Positions 1 to 13,079 of a DNA stretch of 64,000 nucleotides are shown here, one piece after another. The position numbers and the translations under genes were made by a program. Location: assembly GCA_023374025.1 (NCBI GenBank), contig SIJG01000074.1:259253-323252 (forward strand), read 5' to 3'. Origin of the DNA: Heterodera schachtii (lineage: Eukaryota; Nematoda; Chromadorea; Rhabditida; Heteroderidae). The notes under the pieces are model-generated. The model was not told the DNA's origin. It was given only the letters and a program-made list of their open reading frames with translations, and made no database searches. Numbering within the stretch: position 1 is the first letter of the stretch; each line of letters begins with the position of its first letter.

Positions 1-2
1 TG

Positions 3-403
3 CTTTCTCCGCGCTCCGCCTCCGTAAGCGATCAGTTGCGCCACAGTGTGCGTGCCCGTGCCGGTTCGGGACAGTCCACCAAATCGTCCATTTCCCCGTC
101 GCCCCGGCACCGCTCGTCAATTTCTTCGGCCGGCACGCGATTTTTGAGGTTCAAATTTATTTTTGTCACAAATTAAAAAATTATTTCAAGGACCTAAACT
201 AAAAATTAGCTCAAAATGCTTAAAAAAGTTTAGTCAAAACAAAATGTGTCCAAAATTCGTACTGTAGCTACCGTATATTTGCCCTCTTCAGATGGATCGG
301 CTTACTGTCGCCTTCCGACGAAGGGCATCATCGGCAAAACGGGAAGAATGAAGACAGAAAGAAGTCGACATCAAACAAGCGAAGAATGTCCTCTTTTCAA
401 TAG
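3..403 (+). CDS. 3' end of an unknown Ser/Arg-rich protein
   Basis: The 5' part lies outside the window. Two exons can be read: 3-148 and 292-403, with donor GAG|GTTCAA at 149 and acceptor CTCTTCAG| ending at 291. The join keeps frame and ends at TAG 401-403. The visible protein (about 85 residues) is rich in Ser, Arg and basic residues, with a short hydrophobic stretch (RWIGLLSP) just after the splice and a Lys/Arg/Asn-rich tail. No domain is recognised. It could be the cytoplasmic tail of a larger protein. An unspliced reading would stop at about 170, so the spliced model is preferred because it extends a protein-like frame. Confidence 0.45.
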
Positions 404-1020
404 TGATCAGTGATCAGAAATCAGTGGGGGAAAGACGAGGTGAGAGACTTTGGCCAACAGAGAGAATGGAGAGAGAGTTAGAGAAAAGGTCAGAGAGTGA
501 AGCAATCCATAGCACTAGTGATCAGAGTGGAGAAGAGACTTTTGGAAACGGAGAGAATGGGGGAGAGAGAGACACTTAATTTTCTTTTTTTTCTCTATTT
601 TAATCTGATTTTAGACTTTTAGAACTCAATGTTTATTCAATTTTATGCTTGTCCTGAATAAGGTGAAATAAACAAAAAAAGAAATGATGAAATTTATTTG
701 ATATGCAAAAAAATATATATATATGAAAAAATGCAAAAAAAAAAAAAGGCTCACAAAATGTCTTTAATTTAGTAATGATTTTTAAAAATTTAATTGAAAA
801 ATTCGTAAATTGTCGATTTTTGAACAAAATTTATTAGCATAATACTCAATTTGGATTTGGATTTGGCCATCCTTTTGTTATTATAATTTTTTCTAAATTT
901 GCTGTGAGCCCTGTGTACAAAAAGCAGCAGAGGTCATAAAAATAAATTAAGGAAAAACAATCAAAGTATGTATTATATGTAGTAAAGTAATAAATTAATT
1001 ATTTAAAATTTCTTTTGATG
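404..1020. other. Convergent intergenic region
   Basis: This stretch lies between two convergent gene ends. It begins with a GA-rich run (about 440-570) and continues as AT-rich sequence. No exon, RNA gene or clear transposon was seen. Confidence 0.5.
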
Positions 1021-4000
1021 TCACCGCTGGCATTGAATGGAATCGAAATGGACAGCTAATCGATCGAAACTGAAAAAACAAATGACAATTAGCGAAGCAA
1101 GCTTAATCAGAGGCCAATTAATGGGCTAATTTGTTGACGAGATTTTGGCCTAATTCGACTTATTAGTCAAAGCCGGGAAACTTTGACGAATTCTCAGACA
1201 ATTTTGATTGTGATCTCGAGAGTCATTTGCCAATTCCCGAGTCCAATTATCATTTTGAAAATTCAAATGTGATGCATATTTCTCTACCTGAGCACGTCAT
1301 TTCTTCGCCATTCAATGATTGAGTCACGGAACAGCTCGCACACTTTCTGTTTGTCCTCCATTTGGATCAGATTGGCCGACCGACAACGCTCGTAGTGACA
1401 CGCGGCGAGACATTGGGCCGGCCTGAAACAGAGAACGGCAAATTGGACGCAGGGGGTCGAGAGCGAATTTAAACACCAAAAGTCGAGACTGAGAATGACC
1501 CCAAAGGAGAGAGAATTGACCCACAGACTCAAGGTCAAGAATGAACTTAGAGAGTCGAGAAAACCCAAAATTGGCCTAGAAATTCGGGATTAAGCAAAAT
1601 CCCATGGGAACGAAAATGTGAGATCAAATAAAGCAACTGACGAATCCACGAGCAGCCTCTTCAGCAGTCGTCCCCCGTTGAACACGGTTTGGTAGAGGGC
1701 CGAGAAGCGACACGGCCCCACCGGTGGGTACTCAAATGGCGGTGTTGTCGTTGTCGTTGTTCCCCGACTTGTCGTCGTTGAGTTTGTTGTTGAGTTCGCT
1801 GTTGTTCCTGCCGTTGTTGTTGCTGTTGTCGTCGTTGTTCTTGTCGTGTCGGGTGCCGTTTCCGTGGTTGTGTTGCTGGTGCTGCTCGTCAACCCCGCTG
1901 CTGGTGTGCTGCTGTTGTTGCTGCTTGTGTTGGTTGTGCTGCTGGTGGTACTGTTCGATTCCGCCGATGATGATGGAGAGGATAATGGTGATGATGATGG
2001 TGGTGATGGTGCTGTTTCAAGAGGAGTTGTGCTGATTGTCTGTGAAGCACCAGCAGCAGTGGTAGTGCTCGTGGTTGTGGTGGTGGACTCTGTGTAACGA
2101 ACGATGGAAATTATACACAAAAAATGAAAAATTGGGGGAGGGGGCTCTAAAAGGGGGGGGGGTCGAAATAAAGGAAAGGAAGAAAAGTTTGGTGTAAAAT
2201 TTGGTTAATTTTCTTGACAAATTTCACCTAAATTTCGACTGCTTTTTTCACGGAGGCGAAGTTCACTAGGTTTCAAAGATTCTTCAAAAATTTTTAGGGC
2301 AATTAGATGCGATTGGAACTGGTTTTGAGTTTTATTTGTTAGGGGATTTTAACTGCATTTTTGTTAAGAAATCTCTCAAAAAACTTAAAAATGCTAAAAT
2401 ATTTATAGAAGTTAAAAATATTTTCATAAATATTTTATTCCCAAAATACATTTTTATATTTATGATTATTGATTATTAAAACGAAATACTTTTGGCTAAA
2501 ATGATTATTTTCGTGCATTTTCATCAAAATAAATTTGCTGCATTTAAAAACTAAAAATCGCCCTCCCCTCCTCCTAATCATCAATTAATTATCTGTCCCG
2601 TGCCTGTTGCTGGGGGCGAGGGCTGTTGTTGCGTTTGTGGGATGAGCGGCGCCGGTGCCGGCGCCGGAGGCGCTGCAGCGACGAGCGCAAGCGGTGTTGG
2701 CACTGTGGGGAGGGTAAACAGCAGGGGCGGGAACAGAGTAAGCGGTGGGAAAAGCGTTGGCAGCGCATCCGGCGCGGGCGGAGCGACGAAAAGGGACGGA
2801 AAAGCGGGCGGCGGCGCCGGCGGTGCCGCGAGTGGCAGCGGTTGAGCCTGCTGTGCCGCGCTCAATGGTGGCGCGTCGTCGCCGCGCAGTATCGGCACAG
2901 TCTGTTGCTGCTTCAGGCCGCCATAGCGTCCGCCACTACGACTGTCACCACCCACGGCACCACCGGCGGCGACAAAGTCAGCTGGCAATTCCTCCTCCGC
3001 CTCGGCTGGCAGCAAGCGGATTTCCCCTCCGGCGGTGCTGCTGGTCGCATCCGGCAATTTACGGTCAGCGGCACTGGTGCTGCCAGCTGTCACTGTTGTT
3101 CTTTCTGTAGTTCCGGTACCCAGTTTGTCGGCATGTTCAAAAGAAGCATCGGCACCTGCGGGAGCGGCCGCTTTTGTTGCCGAGGCGGCAGACGACGATG
3201 GCACACTCTCAGACGTTGCCAACTCAGATGGCGCCGTTTTCGGCACCCCCATTAACGTATCAGCAGTGGTGCCAGCCGTGGCAGCGGTCACTGTCATTTC
3301 AAATGATGCCGCCGCCATGTGTCGTTGCTGCTGTGGCGTTGTAACGGTGCCGTTGTTTTCTTCCGGCTGCTGCTCCACCGACGAAGACGACGACGACAAA
3401 ATGCCAATGTTTTTGTTTTTGCTGCTCTTTTTGGCACCACCACTGGCACTTTTGTTCTTCTTCTTCTTTCGCCACTTTTTCTTCAGCACTTTGAGTTGTG
3501 CTGTTGTCGTCTCAGTGGTGCCACCGCCGCCACCGCAAAATGTGCCCAAATAATTGGCAGTCATTTCTCCTGTTGTTTTGTTTGGAATTAATTGCTTTTT
3601 TGGTTATTAAGGTAATAAAGGAGCAAAGAAAAGCCGATTTTCAATCGGAATTTTTTTTTTTCCAAAATTTGGAGTCAAAATGCCAAATTGAAGAAATTTC
3701 GTACTTTCCGCTCCACACCGATTGTCAAAATAGCTGTGCCGGTTGTTTCCTTGGGCATCGAAGTTGAAATGTTCGGGATCAGACAATCTGAAAGTGTTGA
3801 AACCAGCGGGAAAGGAGCGCAAACAAAAAAAAATACGCAAAAGCGGACGCGGAAGCGCATTCAAAAATTTTTTGCTTTTCATTAAAATATTATTTTTTGA
3901 TTTTTTTTTAAATAGAGACATGACATTCATTGGGCCCGATAGGCGCCGACGAAGAAATTTTTGAAAATTTTGCCCCGTTTCTTCGCAGATTTTGCGAGAT

Positions 4001-7000
4001 TATCACACTAATTGCTTGGAAAGCGTTCGCCATTTACTCACCTATTTTCCTTGTTCAGAAGGCATGTCATCGGCCCATAATAAAATTGGATGCTGTGCCA
4101 TGGGGAGAAAGAAGCGTTAATTGCTTTTAATTGGTTGCCAAAGGGCATAAACCACACCTCTGACAGATGGCGCCGTATCGGAGTTCCGCCTCGGCACAGA
4201 AACATTTGCATTGGTCCGCCCTAAACCCTTCGATCAGTTGGAACAATCAAATATTGCCCTGGTCTGGGGATAAAATGATCGGACCCAGTAAAACTATAGA
4301 TAAATATGTGCCAAGTCTGGGAGAGCAACTCGAAAAATCCGGCATTTTTCCGACCCAATTTCAAATATCAACTAAATACCAATTAGAAAATTGGCGAATT
4401 TTGACAAGCTAATATCCCGGCTAACCCCTTCTTCACTTACGTTACGTTCGTTTCCACTGCCAATGCCATGCCTTCGAGCACATAATTGGGCTGCTCTCGA
4501 AAGCATTGATCAGAACGGAGAGCAGAGGAAGCGGCGGATGGTGCTGAAAAGATCACAATGGTTCAATAAGTTTCTGAAGGGCGAAAAATGGGGGGAAATG
4601 ATTCTCATAGCTCTGACTTAATTGAATCCAGAAAAACCATGAATTTGGTTTTATTTTTATCACTATTGATCCGGTGACAAAATCAGCTAGACACCTGGAT
4701 AAAAAAGAGTGATCAGAGTGAAGGAGCTTTACCAATTGGTGAGAAGCCACCTTCTTTGCCTTGGGGCAATCCAGTTTTTGGCACAGGAGCAGAAGATGCC
4801 GTTTTGTTCGCTTGTCTTTCCGCGATCAGAGCGGCACAATGCCGTCGCCCGCCGTCCCCCCGGGCGTTGCCATGGTCAGCCGTCAATTGGTCAACAGCCT
4901 TTTCTGTGATCAATTATTTTCGATATGAAAAAAAATATTAGCAAAAATTAAATATTTCATCATCGGCAGTTGGCACTTACCAACCGGGCACAGCATGCCA
5001 ATGTAAGTGACCGACACATTGGCATCGTCCGTCTCCAACTCGTCGTCCCCGGCGGCTTTGCCAAAGTGACTGGGCGACGAGTGCCGACTTTCCATATTAA
5101 GAATACAATCTTGATCAGATTGATAATAAGTGGCGGACACACATTGGAAGGCAAACAGTCGAGAAACACTGAACAAAAAAGCGATCAGAAAAAGAGAAAA
5201 ACTGTCTAATCAGTCAGAAAAAGAGCGACGAAATGCCAGGGAAAATGGCAATTAGTGCCGATGAATTTCAGGAATTATAGATTAATTGCCTTATTTGGCA
5301 AACTTACAGACTGTTGGCGCACAAACATTCGCACTGCTCCAGCGTCACAGCACGCTCAAGGCCGGCAGCAGTGCCGCGCATTGCGAACCCGGCGATATGC
5401 TCAAAGCAGCCGTTGACATGGCGATTGGCATTGATCAGTGAGGATAAATCAGTGGAGGAAGTGACCGCGGAAGAGGGCGATGATGATGAAGGAATGGAAG
5501 AGGAGGACAAAGTGGGAGATGAGGAAGAAGATGATGGGGAAGAGGGTGAGGGTGAAGAAGATAATGGTAGGGATGGAGATGAAGCTTCTGTTGGATCAGT
5601 TGAGGCTAAAGTTGATAATAATGATGTTAGTGGAGATGATGGGGTTGGGGAAGAAGGTGAGGATGAAGGTGTAACTGATGGTGAATATGACGATGAAGAT
5701 GAAGCATCTTGATCAGATGAAGCCGACGTTAATAAGGACGATGAGGATAGTAGTGTGATAGTTGGTGAATGTGATGATGAAGATGAAGCATCTTGATCAG
5801 ATAAAGCCGACGTTGATAGCGATGATGAGGATGAAGATGAAGCATCTTGATCAAATAAAGCCGACGGTGCTAATGACGAAGAGGATGATGAAAATGGGGT
5901 CTGATCAGTTGGCGACGAGGTTGATAATGATGAAGCTTCTTGGTCAGTCGAAGCTGAAACTGCTAATGATGAAGGCGCTTCTTGACCAGTTGGAGCCGAT
6001 GTTGCTAATGATGATGAGGATGAAGATGAAGCATCTTGATCAGATGAAGCTGATGTCGATAATGATGATGAAGCATCTTGATCAGATGAAGCTGATGTCG
6101 ATAATGATGATAAAGATGAAGCATCTTGATCAGTTGACGCCGACGTTGCAAATGACGAGGAAGATGAAGGTGGCGTCTGATCAGTTGGGGACAAGCTTGA
6201 TAATGATGAAGCTTCTTGGTCAGTCGAAGCCGATGTTGCTAATGACGATGAGGATGATGAAGGTGACGTCTGATCAGTTGGATCCGCGATTGATAATGAC
6301 GAAGCTTCTTGATCAGTTTTTTTTGAAGCCGACGTTGATGGAGATGAAGATGGGTTCAGATCAGTTGTAGCTGATGATAAATTCGCCGTTTCTTCTCCAC
6401 TCAGCTTCATCTTCTGTTTGTCCATGCCCCGGCACATTTTTTCTGCCGTTTTCAGTAAATCTAAAATTGGCACATAATTCACGGATAAAAACTTTTATTC
6501 GTTTATAGCCATCTAAAAAAGTGATCAGAAACTCACATTTGACTGCACATGAAACGTAATGAAAGTCACTCCGATCGGTTGAGGAGGGCATCAGCCGAAA
6601 CTGTGCCTGGAGGAAACGGCAAAAGTGTTAAATTCAAATGCACAGCTTCATTCTGACTAAGAAACTTTGTTCAACTTCGATACACAACCCATAAATATTT
6701 TCAGCCTTTTCTCGAGAATAAAGTCGAGAAAATCCGTTTCCTTTGCTCGTCCTTGGCTTGTCTGTATTAGTTTTCGACTTTAAGCCAAAACCAAACTATT
6801 TTACAATACCCAATTTTGGTGCCTAATTTTAAGGAAGTCTTTCAGGGAGCCGGAACATCCATTAAATGATGATTGCTTATATCAGTTTTTTTTCGCACTT
6901 CATAAACATTTTCAAAATTTATTTAAACTTAAAATTAATTGGATTTTATTAAAACAACTAATTTTTTTAGAATTTAATTTGTTTAGCATTTTCCTAGTAA

Positions 7001-10000
7001 GCCGTCCTTCTTACGCTGTGCTGCTGCTGATCCGCGCTGTTCAGCGTGCATTTCCCTCGCCCACCGCCTCCCTTTTCTCCGTCTATTTGGGTGTACTGTA
7101 GGCTTCGACACCGTCTCCGTCGCCCTTCTCCTACTGTCGCTGCTGGTTCAATTTCGTTGTCGGCAAAACCGCCGTTTTCCTCACTTTGTCCATCCTCAAA
7201 TGTTGCGTCGTCCCACGTGTGGGCACAAGCGCATCTGACAAATGATCAACAAATTTAAAGCATTGGCAAATGACAGAGATAAAACATTATGCCAAAGAAA
7301 ATTTAAAAATGGGGACAATTTACAAAAAAAAATTAAGGAAAATCCATCAATGGAAATGGCTCAGTGAAAGGTAATTACTTAGTAATTAAGACCAATCCAT
7401 TAAAACAAAGACAAGAAGAAATATTTCGCAGTCTAAAAACGAAATAATTGGAACTTAAAAAAAGTTTTTTTTTTTTCTTGAAACACCGGTGAAATTTTGT
7501 GATTTTTTTGCGATTTGCGAAAAATAATATTTTTATTTTTTAATAAAATTTTCAGAAAACCCTTTAATTACGTAAATCGCTTTTTTCAAAAGAACCCCCT
7601 TCGATCCGTTCAATAAAACCACCAAATAAGGACAAATGTTTAGCCTAGCAATTTTGCAATTAAATAAATTTGTTCTTTTTTTGGGGGGGGGGGGGGATTA
7701 ATTAAAAATATTGGCGACAAATTTTCCAATTGAAGGATTGTCAATTGTTTGTCACTAAATGCTCTACCGGCACTCATTCAGCGTGATGCCGTCCAGGGTG
7801 GCAAACGCAGCAGCCGCCGCTGCGCCGTCCAATTGTTGGCGCCGAATGCGCCGGTAGCAAACGATGGCACCGCCTCCGCCCGTACTCTCCGCCGTTTTGC
7901 CCGTGACGTCATCATTCTCCGTCCCATTGGGCGCAAAAGCGGCGTTGCCCTTTGATGGTGCCGCCGACTGTTCGCCCGAAACGCCGTGCAGAGTGATCAG
8001 CTTCACATAGCCCTGTTCCGCCTCAGTGTTGTGGTGAATCTGCACCAAAAATTGGATTTTACGAATGCGCACTATTTCCTGCGGGCCAAAAATGCGTCAG
8101 TGATACAGTACTTTTTTCAAGAGTGAGTGCGAAACGGTAGCATCAAGCGTTAATAACATACATGGAAATCTACTGTATTCTCATTACTGTGTGTTTTTTG
8201 TATTGCGAGTTTTGGTCATTACTATTACATAATGTTGTAGTAACTTATTTTTGAAACTACGAAACTACTGTATGACGGACGAATTCCCAGGTTAGCCAAT
8301 TAAAGGTTACTTTTTTGGCAGAAATTTCGGCCAACGAATCAGCTGCAGCGGATGATTTGTTAGCATTAGCAGTTAATTGATCGTTGGCCAACTGGGCCAA
8401 TTGTTGTGGTGAAACGATTTGTCCGTTGATCACTACCGCCTTTTGTTCAGCCGATGACACACCATTTTTACCATGGGATAAGCGCTGATCGGACAACGAA
8501 TCAACATCACTTCCATTGTTTATTCCGATCGGATTTGAATGATCATTGACATTTGCCGTTGGGTTCATTTGTTTTGGCCTCATTTGCGATGTGTGAAGTT
8601 TGTCCCTGTCCGATCCGAGCAGTTGAATTGAAGTACCACCCGAGCTCGTTTCAGTCTCGACGGAAGTCATTTCGATGACCCCTTCTGAATTTGTGAAATT
8701 TCGAGAGTGAATCTGATTGGAAGTGATCAGATTTGGTCAAATTTTTGGATTCGGCACCGGGCAAGCGATGCCTTTTAAATATCTTGAGAGTGATTCGGAC
8801 CATTAGTCAGCTTTCTTTCGAGATTGTTCCGAGATAGGGACAAATTATCATTCTTTGAATATGCTGAGACTGATCAGCTGTTGGTCATCACATTGATTTC
8901 TTCAGTATTTTAATTCATCCGACCGGTTTGATAAAAACACTGACTTTCTTGACTTCATAGAATTTTTCGAGACTGATCAGAAATAGTTTGAAAATATTCC
9001 GAACATTGAATTCGATCAGCGATGTCTTTTTTGTCCCTCCACACCTCAAATTTTTTCCCTACCCGGCTTTAACAGTTTGATGAAATTGGTGTTGTTTTGC
9101 TGCTCCTGATAATCGCTGCCTTTGTTTATGAGCTGATTTTCCCCTGAGGGATTATTGCCATGGACGGAATAATTGGAGGGAGGCAAAAGAACGGAGGAGG
9201 AAGTAATTGATGATGCTAATGATGATGATGAGGACGATGTTTGTGAAGTTGGCTTTGACGGTACGGTAGGGCCATTACCCTAAACATTTATTAATTTTTC
9301 AATGCCACTAATAAACTGGCTAATTAGATGCTAAACTGCGAAACGATTAAGCCGATTAATCGGCCCACCTAACATTTTAAGCTTCCCCACCTTTCCGTCC
9401 CCATTTTCGGCTTGTACTCCAATGCCATTGGCTTTCCATTGGACAGTGCGTTGTGGCATTGCTTTCTCCTCTCTGTTCACCGCATCCATCAGAAGCATTT
9501 CCAGTTTTTGCTGCATTTGGTGCAATTGTCGGACGGCACCCAAAAAACCGTCCTTCCGATCGCCGCCACTTTTCTTCGACTCCGACGGTTTTCCTCCTCC
9601 TCCGTCCGGCAAAAACTAAATCGAGATAATTATTATGCAATGAAATATTAGTTTAGCTAAATTAACACAAGAAGATAGAAATTGAAGTGGCGGGACTATA
9701 AAATGCCGAAAATGGATTTAGGAAAGGATCAAAAACAATGGGACCAAAATCCGTTTGGGGCTAACCATGGCTAATCTTCATCATATTCATCATTGATATT
9801 AATATCAATGAAATTGTCTTTCTGATCAGAGACTCTGATCAATTTTACCTGCCGTTGTGCTTTATCGAGAATGTGCCGCCCATCGTGCAGCGAAAGAAAC
9901 TCTGGCAATGGAAATTGTTGCTGATCAGCCAATTGCTTTGTTTTTCCTCCCAATGTCGGCACTTTCTCCTTTGTTTGGCAAAAGGTGTTTAATTGGCTTG

Positions 10001-11291
10001 GCATTATGTGCCAATCTGCTTAAATGCCAACCGGCTCAATGGAGCGCATTTGAGAAGAAATTTGATCAGCTGCCATGGCACTGATCATGCCATTGGTGGG
10101 CGCGTAACGGAGCCCACCGTCGATGGCACCGCGGGCGCGAAGAATGTTCAACAGATGCGTAATGTCACTGCTTTCCTTTGATGATTAGTGATTGGAAAGA
10201 AATGATCAAAGGAAAAGCCTTTTTGAAATTTGGTTGTGGTTTGGACCAACACATCCCCCCCCCCTCGGGCAGTAACTGCTTTCCTTTGATGATTAGTGAT
10301 CGGAATGGAATGAGAAATTTTTGCCTCAAAATCGCTAAATTTAGTGTTTTTGGACAAAATTTGTTAACAATTTGATTAAAATTATAAAAAATTTTCCCCG
10401 GCGGCGCCTATCGGCACCGCCGGACCTCCCCCGCCGTGTTTTCAAAAATTTTGAAAAAACGCGCCGCAAAAAAGAAGGTAAAATTTTTGATGAAAATCAT
10501 TGGATAATTTTTTAAGGCAAAATTTATTTAAATAGATCAAATAAATTTTGAACCAGCTTTTACTTGGTTAATAATTAAAAATTTAGCCTATTATAATATT
10601 TAAAATTTTTTTTTATTATATTTTATATTTTTTGAAAAATTTCCGATTTCCGACTTCCGAATTCCGATTTCCGACGTTTTTGGGGTCGGAATTCCGATTT
10701 CCGACTTCCGAAAAATTTTTGGGCCTCGGAAATCCGATTTCCGATTTCCGAAAAATTTTGGACCCCCGGAATTCCGATTTCCGATTTCCGAAAATTTTTG
10801 GGGCCTCGGAATGCCATCCCTGGTGTGCACCCCCTCCCCATTCCTCTCCCTCTTCCCCTCCCCCCCCCCCTCTCCCCGGTTTTTATTTTGCTCACTTTTT
10901 CATTTGCCCGAGTGCCACCGATCGCTCCGCACTGCTCAATGCAAGTGATCAGTGAGAGGGCGTCTGCCTGTGCATTTGTTTTTGTTAGGGATGGAAAGAA
11001 CTCGGAAAAGCAATGCTCGAGAAGCCAGAATTAAATCGAGAGTCAAAAGTGGTTAAAAAGGGCAACCGCCAAGACTCTCGAGCATCGCCACAAATTGGGC
11101 CGGACAAAACACCGACTCCGTCCGCGGACAAATGGAACGTTTTGAAGCGCTCTTTGTTGCCCTTGCAATGGTTGTGCCAATTTTGCTGGGAAAGTGCGCA
11201 GGTGCGCGTGTCGTGGTTGAACACGGCCGATTGGCACAATGTGTTGTGGGCACATTGGAGGGCACAAACGGAGGCGGACGGCACCGACGGA
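1021..11291 (-). CDS. Secreted multi-PAN/Apple protein with mucin-like linkers
   Basis: Twenty exons close in phase (5' to 3'): 11291-11067, 10167-10082, 10015-9849, 9615-9391, 9279-9063, 8684-8311, 8078-7768, 7234-7015, 6600-6537, 6460-5308, 5168-4981, 4903-4733, 4543-4441, 4220-4158, 4092-4042, 3787-3705, 3569-2604, 2089-1642, 1422-1288, 1069-1021 (TGA). About 1,765 residues are visible and the N-terminus is missing. Five PAN/Apple modules are marked by CALQC, CRCAC, CECLC, CKCFC and CLAAC, each followed by a Cys-x-Ser/Ile-aromatic strand and closing Cys (for example SATYYQSDQDC and SIQFYYGPMTC). Linkers are Ser-rich (5308-6460), Lys/Ala/Pro-rich (2604-3569) and Thr-rich (1642-2089). The domain mix resembles nematode apical extracellular matrix proteins, but no ZP domain was found; that role is inferred. 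The exon ending at 2604 needs a GC donor (ACAG|GCACGG). The 10167-10082 and 11291-11067 exons are the weakest. Confidence 0.8.
5440..6420 (-). repeat. Coding minisatellite in the Ser-rich linker
   Basis: Within the large exon 5308-6460, degenerate units of roughly 40-80 bp repeat. They encode variants of S-T/S-D-Q-E/D-A-S-S followed by Ser/Leu/Pro/Thr runs. Almost every unit contains the DNA word TGATCAG, or TGGTCAG in some copies, which supplies the Asp-Gln pair. The reading frame stays open throughout, so unit number may vary between individuals without breaking the protein. Confidence 0.75.
10167..10300. repeat. 26-bp direct duplication spanning a splice acceptor
   Basis: The same 26 bases occur at 10167-10192 and 10275-10300. 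The first copy contains the polypyrimidine/acceptor region of the exon 10167-10082 on the minus strand (GGAAAGCAG|TGACATT). The second copy is followed by a different sequence beginning TTACTGCC. The spacer holds a short poly(C) run. The origin (insertion footprint or local duplication) is not clear. Confidence 0.7.
10398..10423 (+). repeat. SINE-type palindromic hairpin, isolated copy
   Basis: Arms CCGGCGGCGCC and GGCACCGCCGG flank a TATC loop. The same hairpin with AT-rich flanks (TTTGTTAACA nearby) recurs at 27217, 53382, 62306 and 63693, and in worn form at 16722 and 22479. No tRNA-like head is visible next to this copy. Confidence 0.6.
10625..10830 (-). repeat. TTCCGA word array, probable MITE end
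   Basis: Many degenerate copies of TTCCGA(T/C) and TTCCGAATTCCGATT-like words are interrupted by T-runs, each ending in a GGNCC(T/C)CGGAA block. The array ends at about 10830 with GGAATGCCATCCCTG. Read on the minus strand, that end starts CAGGGATGGCATTCC, which looks like a hAT-type terminus. The matching left terminus was not found. Confidence 0.5.
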
Positions 11292-13021
11292 CTGTTAAAA
11301 ATACAGTAAGAGAATTAACAGATTCTTAGCCAAATGACGACCAAATAAGACGAGAAAAAATATGGCGGGATCCTCCTGACAAATCCAATCCCGATCAGAT
11401 TTGCTAGACCGGCAATGACAAAGACTAGAGAATGGATTTTCCAATTGCAGCTGAAGGGAAGCCTACCCACTGCTATGCTAACAAAACTTGACTATGTGAT
11501 AAATCTGATCCCTTCAAAGCTTGTCCATTGGTTGGACCAATCAATGCTGACCTCATCTCCATAATCTCTGGTTAGAACGATTAAAAGTCAAAAGCAAAAA
11601 AAGTTATTTTCTTTAAGAGTTACGGTACAAAAAAAAATATTTTCAAAGGTTAGAAAAAGATCAGATGTTGTAATAAAAATAAGTTACATATCGGTGATCA
11701 GTAGCGGGCTTTAAATATCCTAAGCTTTCGGCTTGGTTTTCAGCCACGCTCGAAAAAAGAGGGTGGCTCTATTTGTGTAAATACGGTAATAATTGTAATT
11801 GTAAGGCGTAAATTTCGAGTATTCCCTTAATAAATGAATGCGCCACCCACTGACTTGGTGAGGAAGAATTCGACGGAAGAAAGTTGGCGAGTGGAAATTG
11901 CCTGGGCATGGAAAGTGATGGGACAGACGGCGACGGACGGAGCGGAAGAAGGAAACGGAGTCATCGAAGAACACCGATGATGAGCAATAGTATGGAACAG
12001 TAGCAGAAACAACGGTAGATGGAGGAGGAGGGAGGAAAAGCAATGCCGAAAAGGGAACGGCATTTTGGGGGGAGAGGGGAGAAAATGCCAAAAGGGGAGG
12101 GAGGAAGAAGTCAAGTTGAAGCAGCTAAAAGGGATAAAGAAAAGAGGATAAGCAGAAGGCAAAATACGGACAGACAAAACACACAAAAAGGGACAAAATG
12201 CCGAAATAAACAAAATGCCAAAAGGGGAGAGACGAGGAAAAACGGCATACGAAACCAGGAAACACTTAAATAAAGAAGCGGAGAAGAAGCAGGCGGGAAA
12301 ACAAGCAGATAAATCACAATGGACAAAATGACGAAAGGACAAGTGATACCCAAATTATTTAATCAGCCAGAAATTGAGCCATTTTTTATTCTAATTAACG
12401 CCTTTTGTCATAGTTTTGGCATTTTGTCGACAGCTAATGGAAAATGACAAGCAAACACCATCAACAGCAGCAGAGATAAATCGGACGAACCACTGCACAG
12501 CGGCGGCAGATGTGTTTGTTTAAATTTGGGGAGGAGGAAAAATTGTACAAAAAGTTGGGCGGGGGGGGGAGGGGGGCAAAACGCAAAATGACCCATCCCA
12601 TCCGCCCCCCCCCCTCCCGCGCCGCTAAAGCGCCGATCGGAAATTGGAAATTGGAGGATGAAGAGGAACAAACAGAACAAACCGCTGCTGATCGGAGGGA
12701 CGCATATGCTAACATATGACACTTTGGGAGGCGAAGCTAGTTTTTGTGTGCATTTTGTGGAGCTGTGCATGAATAAACAACAGCAGCCACTTTCACTGCT
12801 CCAAATTCGTACCATTTTTGGCTGACCACACTGATTAGCCTGAAATGTTTTGGCACTGAATTTGGTAGAAATATGTGAGAAGCTCCTGCTGCTTGCTCAG
12901 GCCTAAATCTCGGTTTCCGTCTCAAGCTACGAGATCAGTCTCGATTTGTGTCTCGAGTTAATTGTTGCTCAACTCTCGTTTTTCGTATTGAGTGTTGGTC
13001 TCGAACAGCATGAGCATGTAC

Positions 13022-13079
13022 GTGCCGTCGGCATCCACCTGCCACTTGACACATCCATTTACGGTTTTGTTTTGGGGAG
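13022..13079 (-). CDS. Possible upstream exon of the multi-PAN gene
   Basis: After the acceptor CACTCACAG|, an open stretch encodes a Cys-containing segment with NGCVKWQVDADG. If a GTACAT donor at 13021-13020 is used, it joins in phase to the exon beginning at 11291, placing a Cys before the CALQC motif as a PAN domain requires. The Cys-to-Cys distance would then be short (19, against 26-31 in the other modules), so another exon may intervene. An alternative is a CAG|GTGGAT donor. This is a candidate only. Confidence 0.3.

Noticed and set aside
2600..3591. Plus-strand frames rich in Arg/Gly/Cys opposite the 2604-3569 exon
   Set aside because: Shadows of the low-complexity minus-strand exon, which is fixed by flanking splice phases.
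5314..6370. Plus-strand acidic and Met/Lys-rich frames
   Set aside because: Antisense of the Ser-Asp-Gln repeat exon; repeat-driven open frames without independent signals.
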